Positions 15,642 through 25,166 of a stretch of 46,967 nucleotides of DNA are shown one piece after another. The DNA is from CAZIDL01 sp964537825 (lineage in GTDB: Bacteria; Bacteroidota; Bacteroidia; Flavobacteriales_D; CAYVSK01): NCBI GenBank assembly GCA_964537825.1, contig CAZIDL010000014.1:1-46967 (forward strand), read 5' to 3'. Under the pieces are notes generated by a model that worked only from the letters and a program-made list of their open reading frames with translations, did not search any database and was not told the DNA's origin. Made by a program: the position numbers and the translations under genes. Position 1 is the first letter of the stretch. Every line of letters begins with the position of its first letter.

Positions 15642-16751
15642 ATGCGATATCTCCGTCAGCCGATCCTTTTGGCCTTTCTGGCCTTTTTCTGTGCGAACGA
15701 AGGGTTCGGGCAGACCAACACCCCCAAATACAGCAACGACTTCCTTGCTATCGGGGTTGGGGCACGAGCGCTTTCCATGTCCAATAGCAATGTTGCCAGC
15801 ACCAACGACGTGACCTCCAGTTACTGGAATCCGGTCGGTCTACTGGACATCGAGCACGACATGCAGCTCGGAGCGATGCACGCTGAATACTTTGCCGGCA
15901 TCGCCAAGTACGATTTCGCAGGGATCGGACGACGGCTGGACGATTCCAGCGCCCTCGGTATCTCCCTGATCCGTTTTGGAGTGGACGATATCCCCAATAC
16001 GATCAACCTGGTCGATCGGAACGGCAACATCGATTACGACCGGATCAGTTCTTTCTCAGCCGTCGACTATGCAGCCCTCATTTCCTATGCGAAGAAGCTT
16101 TCGATCGAGGGGTTGGAAGTGGGAGGAACAGCTAAGATCGTTCATCGTACGGTCGGTGATATGGCCACTTCCTGGGGGTTCGGTCTGGATGCAGGGTTCC
16201 GTTACCGAAAAGGGTCGTGGCGCTTTGCTGCATTGGCGCGGGATGTGACCACCACCTTCAATGCCTGGAGCTTCGACCTGACCGAACGTCAAAAGGAGGT
16301 TTTCAAACAGACCGGCAATCGGATCCCTAAGAGCTCGCTCGAGTTGACCATGCCAAGGATCCATCTCGGGGCTGCTAGAAACTTTCGCATCAGTAAGAAA
16401 TTCGATCTCCTGACGGAACTCGATGTGGACATCACGACCGATGGGAAAAGGAATGTCCTGTTGGTCGGGGATCCCTTTAGTGCTGCTCCCCACTTCGGGT
16501 TCGAACTATCCTATGACAGTTTTATCTTCCTGCGGGGTGGCATCGGAGGCTTCCAGCGGGTTGAGGCAACTGGCGGAGGGAAGGAGCTGCTTTTCAGACC
16601 CAACCTCGGCGTGGGTGTGAACATCAAGGAGCGCCTCGTCATCGATTATGCACTGACGGATATCGGTGACCAGACCGTCGCCCCCTATTCCAACATTTTC
16701 TCCTTGAAATACAATATCTTTAATTTGAAGGAGGACCGCTCTGGCGGATGA
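15642..16751 (+). CDS. porV2: PorV2-like type IX sorting system outer-membrane protein
   Basis: The 369-residue protein has a signal peptide (about 1-24, ending G-F-G-Q) and the PorV/PorQ-type opening Y-S-N-D-F-L-A-I-G-V-G-A-R-A-L-S-M-S, followed by S-S-Y-W-N-P-V-G-L. The rest alternates amphipathic strands of a FadL-like barrel and ends N-I-F-S-L-K-Y-N-I-F. In type IX secretion, PorV binds cargo C-terminal domains and hands them to the sortase PorU. Its neighbour is a gingipain-fold sortase-like gene, and this pairing is the arrangement named PorV2-PorU2 in Bacteroidota annotation. So I call it PorV2 rather than canonical PorV, which normally sits elsewhere. Confidence 0.8.
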   Translation: MRYLRQPILLAFLAFFCANEGFGQTNTPKYSNDFLAIGVGARALSMSNSNVASTNDVTSSYWNPVGLLDIEHDMQLGAMHAEYFAGIAKYDFAGIGRRLDDSSALGISLIRFGVDDIPNTINLVDRNGNIDYDRISSFSAVDYAALISYAKKLSIEGLEVGGTAKIVHRTVGDMATSWGFGLDAGFRYRKGSWRFAALARDVTTTFNAWSFDLTERQKEVFKQTGNRIPKSSLELTMPRIHLGAARNFRISKKFDLLTELDVDITTDGKRNVLLVGDPFSAAPHFGFELSYDSFIFLRGGIGGFQRVEATGGGKELLFRPNLGVGVNIKERLVIDYALTDIGDQTVAPYSNIFSLKYNIFNLKEDRSGG

Positions 16752-16773
16752 CCCGACCGATCTTGCTTTGCCT

Positions 16774-19700
16774 GTGAGTTTCCGGAACTGCATATCAGGT
16801 TCCCTCTTGTTCTTTGGGATCTTTCTCTTGCTTCCAGGGTTGAACGGACAACCCTTCGGGAACGAGTGGATCGAATACGGGCAGCAATATTACCGCATCC
16901 CTATAACGGAGACCGGTGTTCACCGGATCGATCGGTCTACGCTCGCTCAGGCGGGCGTTCCTGTAGAGACCATCGACCCTCGTCGCTTTCAGATCTTCGG
17001 GCGGGAAAAGGAACGCTACATCCACGTTGAAGGAGAGGATGACGGGAGCTTCGATCCCGGCGATCATATCGAGTTCTATGCCGCGAAGAACGATGGTTGG
17101 CTCGACTCCCTCCTTTACCATAAGCCGAGCCAATCCGGGAATCCTGCGGTGCCGAACAAGATCACCGATCCGCATTATAGCCTCTACAACGATACCATCA
17201 ACTACTACCTGACCTGGAACAGCAGCACGAATAATCGCCGCATGGACGTCAAACAGGACAGTGCATACGGTTCATACCCGTCCACGGACTATGTTTGGCG
17301 GAACAGCGTTCGAAGCCTCAACAGCAATTATTCCAAAGGACAGCGCGAATGGTTCGATTCCTATCCCCATTTCACTGAAGGAGAAGGCTGGGTCGGGGGC
17401 TTCTTCAACAAAGGGGGAAGCCGGGATCATTTCCTTCCCACCTTCGACCCCTACCAAGGGGCCGGGGCTCCGGACGCCGCTTTAACAGCTGTTTCGGTGA
17501 GTGCGAGCAATGCTGATGCGAACAGCCAAGGGTACAACCACCACCTTCAGATAAGCTATGGGTCGGGAAGTGGGACTTTGCTCATGGACAGCGTTTATTC
17601 CGGTTATCAACTCAACCGGATCCAACGGAGCATCCCGAACGGGGATATCGGAACACCAGAAACGCGCATCCTTCATCGTTCGATCGATGACTTGGGTGTT
17701 GCCTCGGATTATCATGCGGTCTCTTACATCGAGCTTCGATATCCTTTTGCCATGGATATGGGAGGGCGAGGAAGGCTCCACTTCGAAATGCCTTCATATC
17801 CGGGAAAGCGTCATCTGGCTTTTTCGGGTTTCTCGGGCAACGAGGCGAGCGTTTATGTGCTCGAAGGGCAGGTGGCGCGTTTGCCAGTGGTCGTCAATAG
17901 CGGGAACGCTGACGCGGTTTTCCCTTCGCAAAGTACGGGGAGTTCGACCAAAAGCTATATCACGGCCCGGGATTCGCTCATCGATGTTCAGAACGTCGAG
18001 CCGGTAATGGGAAGCGGGAATTTCCGGGACTTTTCTTCCATCGACCCGGATTCGGCCTATCTTATAATTACGCATTCGAAGCTCTTGGGCGCGGCGCAAA
18101 GCTATGCTAATTACCGAAGTTCCCCCAATGGGAACGTGAAAGCCGTCAACCCTGTGGTGGTGAACGTGCGGGAGCTCTATCATCAGTTCGGGGGGGGCGT
18201 GCCCAAGCATGCCCATTCCATAAGGCGTTTTTGCCGGTATGTGCTGAACGAGTGGAACAGTACGCCAAGAGCGCTTTTCCTGATCGGCAAGTCCGTTCGG
18301 GAAGCTGATGAAAGCGATCCGGGAACCCGTAAGTCAGCGAGCGCTTATAAGAAGAACCTCGTGCCTTCGATGGGTTATCCATCGACGGACCTTCTCTTTA
18401 CTTCAGGTTTGGACGGCTACGCTCCTGTAACCCCTCGTATTCCGGTGGGTCGATTGAGTGCGAAGACACCTCAGGAGGTCCGTGATTATTTGAGCAAGAT
18501 GAAACAATACGAGAGCAAAAAGAACCCCAATCTTGCCCGGGAATGGATGAAGCGCGTGTTGCACTTCGGGGGAGGTAGCACTAAGCAGCAGCAGGACTTG
18601 TTCGCTAGTAATCTCAAGGATTACGAAACGACCATCGAAGCCCCTTGGTTCGGAGGCAGGGTCCATACCTTTCTCAAATCGTCCTCCAACCCTATTAACT
18701 TGAACGTCAAGGACTCTGTGAAGACATTGATCGACGGGGGAGCTTCATTGATGACCTTTTTCGGTCACGCCAGCGGGAGCGGGTTCGACCAGAGCATCGA
18801 TGAACCGAGCGCGTACAACAATGGAGGGAGGTATCCCCTTCTTATCGCCAACTCCTGTTATAGCGGCGACATTCATCAACCTTCGAGCATTTCGACGAGC
18901 GAGAAGTTCGTGCTCGCTGACCAACGAGGGACCATCGGTTTCATCGCTTCGGTCAAACAAGGGGTGAGCAGTACGCTGGACCGTTATACCGACCATCTTT
19001 ACGAGGCGATCGGAAAAGATGCTTATGGGGATCCGATCGGGAGACAGATGCAGTGGGCCGTTCAGAACATGGGCTTGCCGGATGATTCTTATACCAAGCT
19101 TTTGACCGCCTTGGGAATGAGCCTTCACGGGGACCCCTTTCTTTCGCTCTATTCCTGGGATAAACCTGAATACAAGATCGAAGAGAAGGACGTCTCCTTT
19201 GATCCGGCTAATGTGACACCGCAGATCGATTCTTTCGATGTAGAGCTTTCGATGACGAACATCGGACGAGCGACCACCGATACTTTCAGTGTGTCCTTGA
19301 CGCGGGAATTCCCTGGTCCAAATGGAGCGGTCAACACCTTTGATACCCTTCATTCCAACCTTTACTTCCGGGACACGGTGAGCTTCAGCTTGCCGGTGAA
19401 TGGTCTTCAGGCCAACGGGGTCAATGCTTTCGGAGCAAAGGTCGACCGGGATCCCGACGCTATTCCGGAGCTTCGATCTGAGTATAGCAACAACGTGATC
19501 GAAGGACGTGAACTCCTGATCCGTACGGGCGATGTGTTCCCTGTCGATCCTTTCGAGTATGCCGTCATCCCCAACGATAGCGTCACCCTTCAGGCATCCA
19601 CCGGCGATCCTTTTGCCAAGAAGCAGGATATCCATTTTCAGATCGATACCACGGACCGCTATAACAGCCCGATGCTTCGGACCAAGGACATTTACCATGC

Positions 19701-21933
19701 CGGCGGGGTGGTCGAGTGGCGGCCTCCGGTCCAATTGACGGACAGCACGGTCTATTATTGGAGGGTGAGTCCGGATAGCACCCAGACCAAGGATGGTTCG
19801 CCTCATTGGAGGGAGTTCTCCTTTCAGCATATCCCCGGTGAATGGGGATGGGGCCAATCCCATTTCTTTCAGTACAAGAAAGACAAGTTCCAGAACGTGA
19901 TCTACAACCGGAATGCGCGCGATTTTGAGTTCTTTAAGGGGAAAAAGACCGTGGATTGCATCGTGTACGGGAAGGCCAGCAACCCGAACGAATACAACGG
20001 GACCCTTTGGCGCTACGACCTGGAGCAAATGGAATACGGCGGTTGCGGGTTGGCCCCTGCCCTTCATGTAGCCGTGATCGATCCCAATACGTCGGATATC
20101 TGGGGGACCTATGCCAAGGATGGTCCTGCCGGGAACGGTCCCTTCGTGAATCAGGACCATCAGTTCGGGAACGCCAACAATGGGACCAATTGCCGATCGC
20201 GCGTGGAGAACTATTTCATCTTCCGGCAGGGGAATGCTTCGCAGATGCAAGCATTGGAGGACATGCTGAAGAACGAGGTTCCGACGGGACACTATGTCCT
20301 CATCTATACCTGGCGGTATGCCAGTTACGACGACTGGAACGCCACCAACCCGAACCTGGGTAACCTTTTACGCAATTGGGGGAGCGACAGCATCGGTCTG
20401 GGAAAGGATAGTGTGCCCTTCATCTTCCTGACCCAGAAAGGCTCTCCCGATTCAGCGGCTGAGACCTATGGTAGCGCTATCGATGAGAAGATCTCCCTTT
20501 CGGAAGCGATCCAGATCAATGGCAATTCCGGTAGGATCCGCTCGGAGGTGGCCGGCCCGGCCTTTAATTGGGACGCGCTTTATTGGGATTCCCACCACAA
20601 GGAGAACAACTCCTACGACAGCACGCGCATCGAAGTAGTGGGCATTCAAAAGAACGGGCTTGAGGATTCGCTCGCCTCATTCCCTGCGTCGAAGGATTCC
20701 GTACCGGATTTGGAGAATTACGTCGATGCATCCCAATATCCCTTTTTGCGCCTTGAGGCTGAATTGTCGGATACGGCAGATGCGACCCCTGAACAGATAG
20801 AGCGATGGCAACTGCTCCATCAGCCCGCTCCGGAAGCGGCGGTGGACCCATCCCTGGGTTACCGGTTTCATGCTGATACCGTCCAGCAAGGAGAGAAAGT
20901 GGAAGTGGCCATCCCCATCCGCAACATCAGTGCTTTCGATATGGACAGCATGCTCGTTGGGTATTGGTTCCGCGATAAGAACGGTGCTAGCAAACTTCAG
21001 GACTATCGGAAGCTTGCTCCTCTTCCTTCTGACAGTACGCTCGTCGATACCGCCAGCTTCTCCACGCACTCCTTCCCAGGCAAGAACGCCCTAACGATGG
21101 AGGCCAACCCGATCGATACAGGGACGGGTCATTACGATCAGCTGGAGCAGTATCACTTCAATAACATCGCAAGGAAGCGTTTCCATGCAGAGCGGGACCG
21201 TACCAATCCCATTCTGGACGTAACCTTCGATGGGCGTCATATTATGGACGGAGATATCGTATCGGCCGAGCCGGACATCCGCATCGAATTGGATGACGAG
21301 AACCAGTACCTGCTCCTCGATGAAGTGGAGGACACCTCCCATTTCGAGATATTCCTGACCGATCCGTCGGGTGACCAGGAGCGCATCTACTTCAACAATT
21401 CAGACCCGGATCACGAACTGACCTGGATCCCTGCAAATTCCAAGAAGAACGAATTCAAGATCGATTACAACCCGAGCCTCGATCAGGACGGGACCTACGA
21501 AATGCTTGTCCAGGGCCAGGACAAATCCGGGAATGCTTCCGGCGATCTTCGCTACAAGATCTCCTTTGAGGTGGTCAATAAGATGTCGGTGACGAACGTG
21601 CTCAATTACCCCAATCCTTTTTCAACCCGTACGCAGTTCGTGTTCACCCTGACGGGTGAGAAGGTCCCTGAACAGTTCAAGATCCGTATTCTGACCGTGA
21701 GCGGAAAAGTCGTCAAGGAGATCTCCAAGGAGGAATTAGGGCCCTTGCGGATCGGGAGGAACCGGACTTCCTACTGGTGGGATGGAACGGACGAGTTCGG
21801 GGATCCACTTGCGAACGGGGTCTATCTCTATCAGGTCATCGTGAAGGAGAACGGAGAGGAAGTGGAGCGTCGAGAGACCGCTGCCGACCAGTATTTCGAA
21901 AAAGGCTTCGGGAAGATGTATCTCATGCGCTGA
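16774..21933 (+). CDS. porU2: PorU2-like C25 (gingipain-fold) peptidase, putative type IX sortase
   Basis: About 1,719 residues, much longer than classic PorU (roughly 1,100-1,300). A signal peptide (ending L-N-G-Q) leads to an N-terminal strand-rich domain with D-P-R-R-F-Q-I-F-G, then a C25 peptidase domain with T-F-F-G-H-A-S-G (catalytic His665) and L-I-A-N-S-C-Y-S-G (nucleophile Cys695). A CARDB/Ig-like region follows, then a long beta-rich part. The end has a FlgD-like fold: N-Y-P-N-P-F-S, then W-D-G-T-D-E-F-G-D-P-L-A-N-G-V-Y-L-Y. The start is GTG at 16774 (TTG at 16768 is also in frame); there is no ATG nearby. It presumably cleaves sorting signals or acts as a sortase with the adjacent PorV2. 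Confidence 0.82.
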   Translation: MSFRNCISGSLLFFGIFLLLPGLNGQPFGNEWIEYGQQYYRIPITETGVHRIDRSTLAQAGVPVETIDPRRFQIFGREKERYIHVEGEDDGSFDPGDHIEFYAAKNDGWLDSLLYHKPSQSGNPAVPNKITDPHYSLYNDTINYYLTWNSSTNNRRMDVKQDSAYGSYPSTDYVWRNSVRSLNSNYSKGQREWFDSYPHFTEGEGWVGGFFNKGGSRDHFLPTFDPYQGAGAPDAALTAVSVSASNADANSQGYNHHLQISYGSGSGTLLMDSVYSGYQLNRIQRSIPNGDIGTPETRILHRSIDDLGVASDYHAVSYIELRYPFAMDMGGRGRLHFEMPSYPGKRHLAFSGFSGNEASVYVLEGQVARLPVVVNSGNADAVFPSQSTGSSTKSYITARDSLIDVQNVEPVMGSGNFRDFSSIDPDSAYLIITHSKLLGAAQSYANYRSSPNGNVKAVNPVVVNVRELYHQFGGGVPKHAHSIRRFCRYVLNEWNSTPRALFLIGKSVREADESDPGTRKSASAYKKNLVPSMGYPSTDLLFTSGLDGYAPVTPRIPVGRLSAKTPQEVRDYLSKMKQYESKKNPNLAREWMKRVLHFGGGSTKQQQDLFASNLKDYETTIEAPWFGGRVHTFLKSSSNPINLNVKDSVKTLIDGGASLMTFFGHASGSGFDQSIDEPSAYNNGGRYPLLIANSCYSGDIHQPSSISTSEKFVLADQRGTIGFIASVKQGVSSTLDRYTDHLYEAIGKDAYGDPIGRQMQWAVQNMGLPDDSYTKLLTALGMSLHGDPFLSLYSWDKPEYKIEEKDVSFDPANVTPQIDSFDVELSMTNIGRATTDTFSVSLTREFPGPNGAVNTFDTLHSNLYFRDTVSFSLPVNGLQANGVNAFGAKVDRDPDAIPELRSEYSNNVIEGRELLIRTGDVFPVDPFEYAVIPNDSVTLQASTGDPFAKKQDIHFQIDTTDRYNSPMLRTKDIYHAGGVVEWRPPVQLTDSTVYYWRVSPDSTQTKDGSPHWREFSFQHIPGEWGWGQSHFFQYKKDKFQNVIYNRNARDFEFFKGKKTVDCIVYGKASNPNEYNGTLWRYDLEQMEYGGCGLAPALHVAVIDPNTSDIWGTYAKDGPAGNGPFVNQDHQFGNANNGTNCRSRVENYFIFRQGNASQMQALEDMLKNEVPTGHYVLIYTWRYASYDDWNATNPNLGNLLRNWGSDSIGLGKDSVPFIFLTQKGSPDSAAETYGSAIDEKISLSEAIQINGNSGRIRSEVAGPAFNWDALYWDSHHKENNSYDSTRIEVVGIQKNGLEDSLASFPASKDSVPDLENYVDASQYPFLRLEAELSDTADATPEQIERWQLLHQPAPEAAVDPSLGYRFHADTVQQGEKVEVAIPIRNISAFDMDSMLVGYWFRDKNGASKLQDYRKLAPLPSDSTLVDTASFSTHSFPGKNALTMEANPIDTGTGHYDQLEQYHFNNIARKRFHAERDRTNPILDVTFDGRHIMDGDIVSAEPDIRIELDDENQYLLLDEVEDTSHFEIFLTDPSGDQERIYFNNSDPDHELTWIPANSKKNEFKIDYNPSLDQDGTYEMLVQGQDKSGNASGDLRYKISFEVVNKMSVTNVLNYPNPFSTRTQFVFTLTGEKVPEQFKIRILTVSGKVVKEISKEELGPLRIGRNRTSYWWDGTDEFGDPLANGVYLYQVIVKENGEEVERRETAADQYFEKGFGKMYLMR

Positions 21934-21951
21934 GGGCTGCTTCAAGCTTTT

Positions 21952-21959
21952 TACCTTCG
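21952..21959 (+). promoter_or_regulatory. Possible -7 element for lnt
   Basis: TACCTTCG, one mismatch from TAnnTTTG, lies 16 bases before the lnt ATG inside the 42-base gap after porU2. No convincing -33 element is seen, so read-through from porU2 is equally possible. Confidence 0.3.
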
Positions 21960-21975
21960 CCACCTTTTCGGACCC

Positions 21976-23631
21976 ATGGCCCTCGCTCGTTCGATCCTAT
22001 TGGCTCTCTTGACCGGTCTGCTTTTGGGGCTTTCCTTTCCAGCGATCGGGGACCTGCCCATTTTCGTCTTCATCGCGTTCATTCCCCTGCTGGCCCTGGA
22101 GGACCGTTTGGATCGGGAACGCAAGGGAAGTCCGTTCCGGATCTTTCCCTATGCTTTCCTCAGCTTTCTTACCTACAACCTGGTCACCACTTGGTGGATC
22201 TACTATGCATCCCCTTGGGGAATGGTCATGGCCGTCGTTGCTAATGGCTTTCTCATGGCCCTTATATTCCTGGCCTTCCATTACTCCAAGCGCGTATTAG
22301 GAGCTCAAAGGGGGTATATGGCCCTCCTCTTCTATTGGATCGGATTCGAGTGGCTCCATCTCAACTGGGAACTGTCCTGGCCCTGGCTCAATCTCGGGAA
22401 CATCTTCGCAACCCGGGTGGATTGGGTCCAGTGGTACGAATACACGGGGGTGCTCGGCGGGACCCTTTGGGTCCTCATCATTAACGTGGTCCTCTTTCGG
22501 ATCTACCGGCACATCTTCCTCACGCCTCATTTGAAGCGGAAGCTTTTCCTGGACATCCCCATGCTCCTTTTCTTTACCCTTTTTCCCTATTTCTGGTCCA
22601 GCTCGATCCTCGAAGAGCTTAAGAGCAAGAAGAAAGGAGAAAAGGTGGAGGTTGCTCTGATCCAGCCGAACATCGACCCCTATAAAGAAAAGTTCCCCAA
22701 CGGATCCGACTTCATTCCTTATGAGAAGCAGTTCGAGCGGATCCTTAAATGGGCACGAAAAGGGGAGAAGGCTGGGGATCCGGACCTTTACATTGCGCCT
22801 GAGACCTCCATGCCAGGTATTTATTGGGAAGGAAAGCTGGACAGCAACAATGCTGTGAACAGGCTCCAGGAGTTTCTAAAAGAACGGCAGGAGGCTCGTT
22901 TCATCGTGGGGCTATCTTCCTACAGACGGTTCGATACGAGCAAGGCTCCGAGCAGTGTGGCCCGCCCGCTCAAGGATGGGGGATTCTACGAGGCCTATAA
23001 TTCAGCGCTTCAATTGGACCATCGGGGTGAAATGCGCGTCCATCATAAGACCCGCCTCGTTTTAGGTGTGGAAAAGATCCCCTTTTCCGGTTGGTTGCCT
23101 TTTCTCGAGGATTTTGCCCTGGAGCTGGGTGGAGCTTCCGGCAGTCTTGCTAAACAGCAAAGGCCTAGCATTTTCCCTCCCACCGGTCCCACCCAGGAGT
23201 CGAGTCGCGTAGTACCTCTTATTTGCTATGAGTCCATTTACGGAGGGTTGGTGGCCGAAGCTGTTCGGAACGGCGGGGATCTCCTGGCGGTGATCACGAA
23301 CGACGGATGGTGGTCCAACACACCGGGATATCAACAGCATCTGGCCTTTGCCCGTCTCCGGGCTGTGGAGACCCGGAAGGAAGTGGCTCGCTCTGCAAAT
23401 ACGGGGATCTCGGCCATCATCGACCGTAGCGGTGATATTGTGGACCGGACCTTGTGGTGGGAACAGGACGTGCTCGTCGGAACCCTCCGCAGGAACGATA
23501 TCAAGACCTTCTATGCGATGCAAGGGGACGGTATCGGTCGTTTGCTCGCTTTCCTCGCGCTTCTGATGCTCCCTTATACCATCGTAAGACAGGTGAAGCA
23601 GCGTGCTGCACGTGATCGCAGCGCTTCGTAA
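21976..23631 (+). CDS. lnt: Apolipoprotein N-acyltransferase
   Basis: Lnt adds the third acyl chain to lipoproteins at the inner membrane. The 551-residue protein has about six N-terminal hydrophobic spans, a nitrilase (CN-hydrolase) domain from about residue 225, and one C-terminal span. The catalytic triad is visible: Glu276 in A-P-E-T-S-M-P, Lys358 in H-H-K-T-R-L-V-L-G and Cys417 in L-I-C-Y-E-S. N-D-G-W-W near 438-442 and S-A-N-T-G-I-S are further hallmarks. The many lipoproteins in this window would be its substrates. It lies 42 bases after porU2 and 71 before lpdA. Confidence 0.96.
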   Translation: MALARSILLALLTGLLLGLSFPAIGDLPIFVFIAFIPLLALEDRLDRERKGSPFRIFPYAFLSFLTYNLVTTWWIYYASPWGMVMAVVANGFLMALIFLAFHYSKRVLGAQRGYMALLFYWIGFEWLHLNWELSWPWLNLGNIFATRVDWVQWYEYTGVLGGTLWVLIINVVLFRIYRHIFLTPHLKRKLFLDIPMLLFFTLFPYFWSSSILEELKSKKKGEKVEVALIQPNIDPYKEKFPNGSDFIPYEKQFERILKWARKGEKAGDPDLYIAPETSMPGIYWEGKLDSNNAVNRLQEFLKERQEARFIVGLSSYRRFDTSKAPSSVARPLKDGGFYEAYNSALQLDHRGEMRVHHKTRLVLGVEKIPFSGWLPFLEDFALELGGASGSLAKQQRPSIFPPTGPTQESSRVVPLICYESIYGGLVAEAVRNGGDLLAVITNDGWWSNTPGYQQHLAFARLRAVETRKEVARSANTGISAIIDRSGDIVDRTLWWEQDVLVGTLRRNDIKTFYAMQGDGIGRLLAFLALLMLPYTIVRQVKQRAARDRSAS

Positions 23632-23658
23632 CAGGAGGTCCCTTTTGGCGAACATTCT

Positions 23659-23666
23659 TAATTTCG
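23659..23666 (+). promoter_or_regulatory. Possible -7 element for lpdA
   Basis: TAATTTCG differs from TAnnTTTG at one base and lies 36 bases before the lpdA ATG. A TTTTGG sits too near (11-base spacer) to serve as a normal -33 element. Confidence 0.25.
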
Positions 23667-23702
23667 CATTCAACCCCACCGCACCTAAAAGTCCTTTTTC
23701 CT

Positions 23703-25121
23703 ATGGCCGATCAGCCTTATGACGTCACGATCATCGGTTCCGGACCCGGTGGTTATGTGGCCGCTATCCGTTCTGCACAACTCGGTTTGAAGACCGCGAT
23801 CATCGAGCGCTATGATACGCTTGGGGGCACTTGTCTCAACGTCGGATGCATCCCTTCCAAAGCTTTGTTGGATTCTTCCGAGCACTTTCAGAAAGCCGAA
23901 AAGGAGTTCGGTGAACATGGCATCAAGACCGGCGATATGTCGGTCGATATGAAGCAAATGGTCCAGCGGAAGGATCAGGTGGTGAAGGATACGGTCGGCG
24001 GGATCGATTTTCTGATGAAGAAGCACAAGATCGATGTCGTACACGGTCATGCCAGCTTTACGGATGCCAATACCGTCGAGGTCAGCAAAGGGAAAGGGAA
24101 GAAGAAAGAGGCGGTGAAGAGCGATAAGTTCATCATCGCTACCGGTTCCAAACCTTCCACCCTTCCGGGAGTGGAGATCGACAAGGAACGGATCATTAGC
24201 TCCACCGAAGCGTTGGACCTCCATGAGGTCCCGGATAAAATGGTGGTCATCGGTGGGGGCTACATCGGTCTGGAAATGGGGTCCGTCTACGCACGGCTCG
24301 GCTGCGAAGTGACGGTGGTCGAATACATGGACCGGATCATCCCGGGCATGGACACTGCCTTGGGGAAAGAGCTCCAAAAAACGCTCAAGAAAGAAGGCAT
24401 CCAGTTCAAGTTGGGTTACAAGGTTACCGAGGTGCGGAGCAATAAGAAGAAGAAAGAGGTGACGGTCAAAGCCCAGGATCCTAAAGGGAACGAAGAAGAA
24501 CTGAAGGGGAACTATTGCTTAGTGGCTGTCGGGCGCCGTCCCTATACGGATAACCTGGGTTTGGATAAAGCGGGTGTCCGGGCTGATGACAAAGGTTTTC
24601 TTCCCGTGGATCAGGACCTACGGACGGATGTTAAGAACATCTATGCGATCGGCGATGTGATCGGAGGTAAAATGCTTGCGCACAAAGCGGAGGACGAAGG
24701 GATCTTCGTTGCAGAAAAGATGCAGGGTGAGCAGCCCCACATCGATTACAACCTCGTCCCGGGCGTGGTCTATACCTGGCCTGAGGTTGCTTCTGTAGGA
24801 GCTACGGAGGAAGAGCTCAAGGAGGCCGGAAAACAGTACAAGAGTGGTCAGTTCCCTTTCAAGGCCAGTGGACGGGCTCGTGCCAGTGGAGATACCGATG
24901 GCTTCATCAAGGTGCTTGCGGATAAGGAGACCGATGAGGTCCTGGGGGTTCACATGATGGCCCCACGTGCGGCCGATCTGATCATGGAAGCTGTTGCAGC
25001 CATGGAATATCGGGCCAGCGCCGAGGATATCGCTCGAATGTGCCATCCACACCCGACCTATTCGGAATCCGTCAAAGAGGCCGCTTTGGCCGCAACTGAC
25101 AACCGTCCGCTCCATATTTGA
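23703..25121 (+). CDS. lpdA: Dihydrolipoyl dehydrogenase
   Basis: The E3 component of pyruvate/2-oxoglutarate dehydrogenase and glycine cleavage reoxidises lipoyl groups with FAD and NAD. The 472-residue protein has the FAD-binding G-S-G-P-G-G-Y (12-18), redox disulfide Cys44-x4-Cys49 in G-G-T-C-L-N-V-G-C-I-P-S-K, a second NAD-binding G-G-G-Y-I-G-L-E, the A-I-G-D-V FAD motif and the C-terminal active-site H-P-H-P-T-Y-S-E. All key residues are intact and length is normal. E1 and E2 genes are absent from the window, so it may serve several complexes. Confidence 0.96.
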   Translation: MADQPYDVTIIGSGPGGYVAAIRSAQLGLKTAIIERYDTLGGTCLNVGCIPSKALLDSSEHFQKAEKEFGEHGIKTGDMSVDMKQMVQRKDQVVKDTVGGIDFLMKKHKIDVVHGHASFTDANTVEVSKGKGKKKEAVKSDKFIIATGSKPSTLPGVEIDKERIISSTEALDLHEVPDKMVVIGGGYIGLEMGSVYARLGCEVTVVEYMDRIIPGMDTALGKELQKTLKKEGIQFKLGYKVTEVRSNKKKKEVTVKAQDPKGNEEELKGNYCLVAVGRRPYTDNLGLDKAGVRADDKGFLPVDQDLRTDVKNIYAIGDVIGGKMLAHKAEDEGIFVAEKMQGEQPHIDYNLVPGVVYTWPEVASVGATEEELKEAGKQYKSGQFPFKASGRARASGDTDGFIKVLADKETDEVLGVHMMAPRAADLIMEAVAAMEYRASAEDIARMCHPHPTYSESVKEAALAATDNRPLHI

Positions 25122-25166
25122 ACCCTGGCGGACGCTCAACTGTTGTCCCTGAGCAAATAAGGCGGA

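Noticed and set aside
18745..20292. 515-codon open frame on the minus strand opposite porU2
   Set aside because: It covers the peptidase and middle domains of porU2 without any family motif; shadow of the codon pattern.
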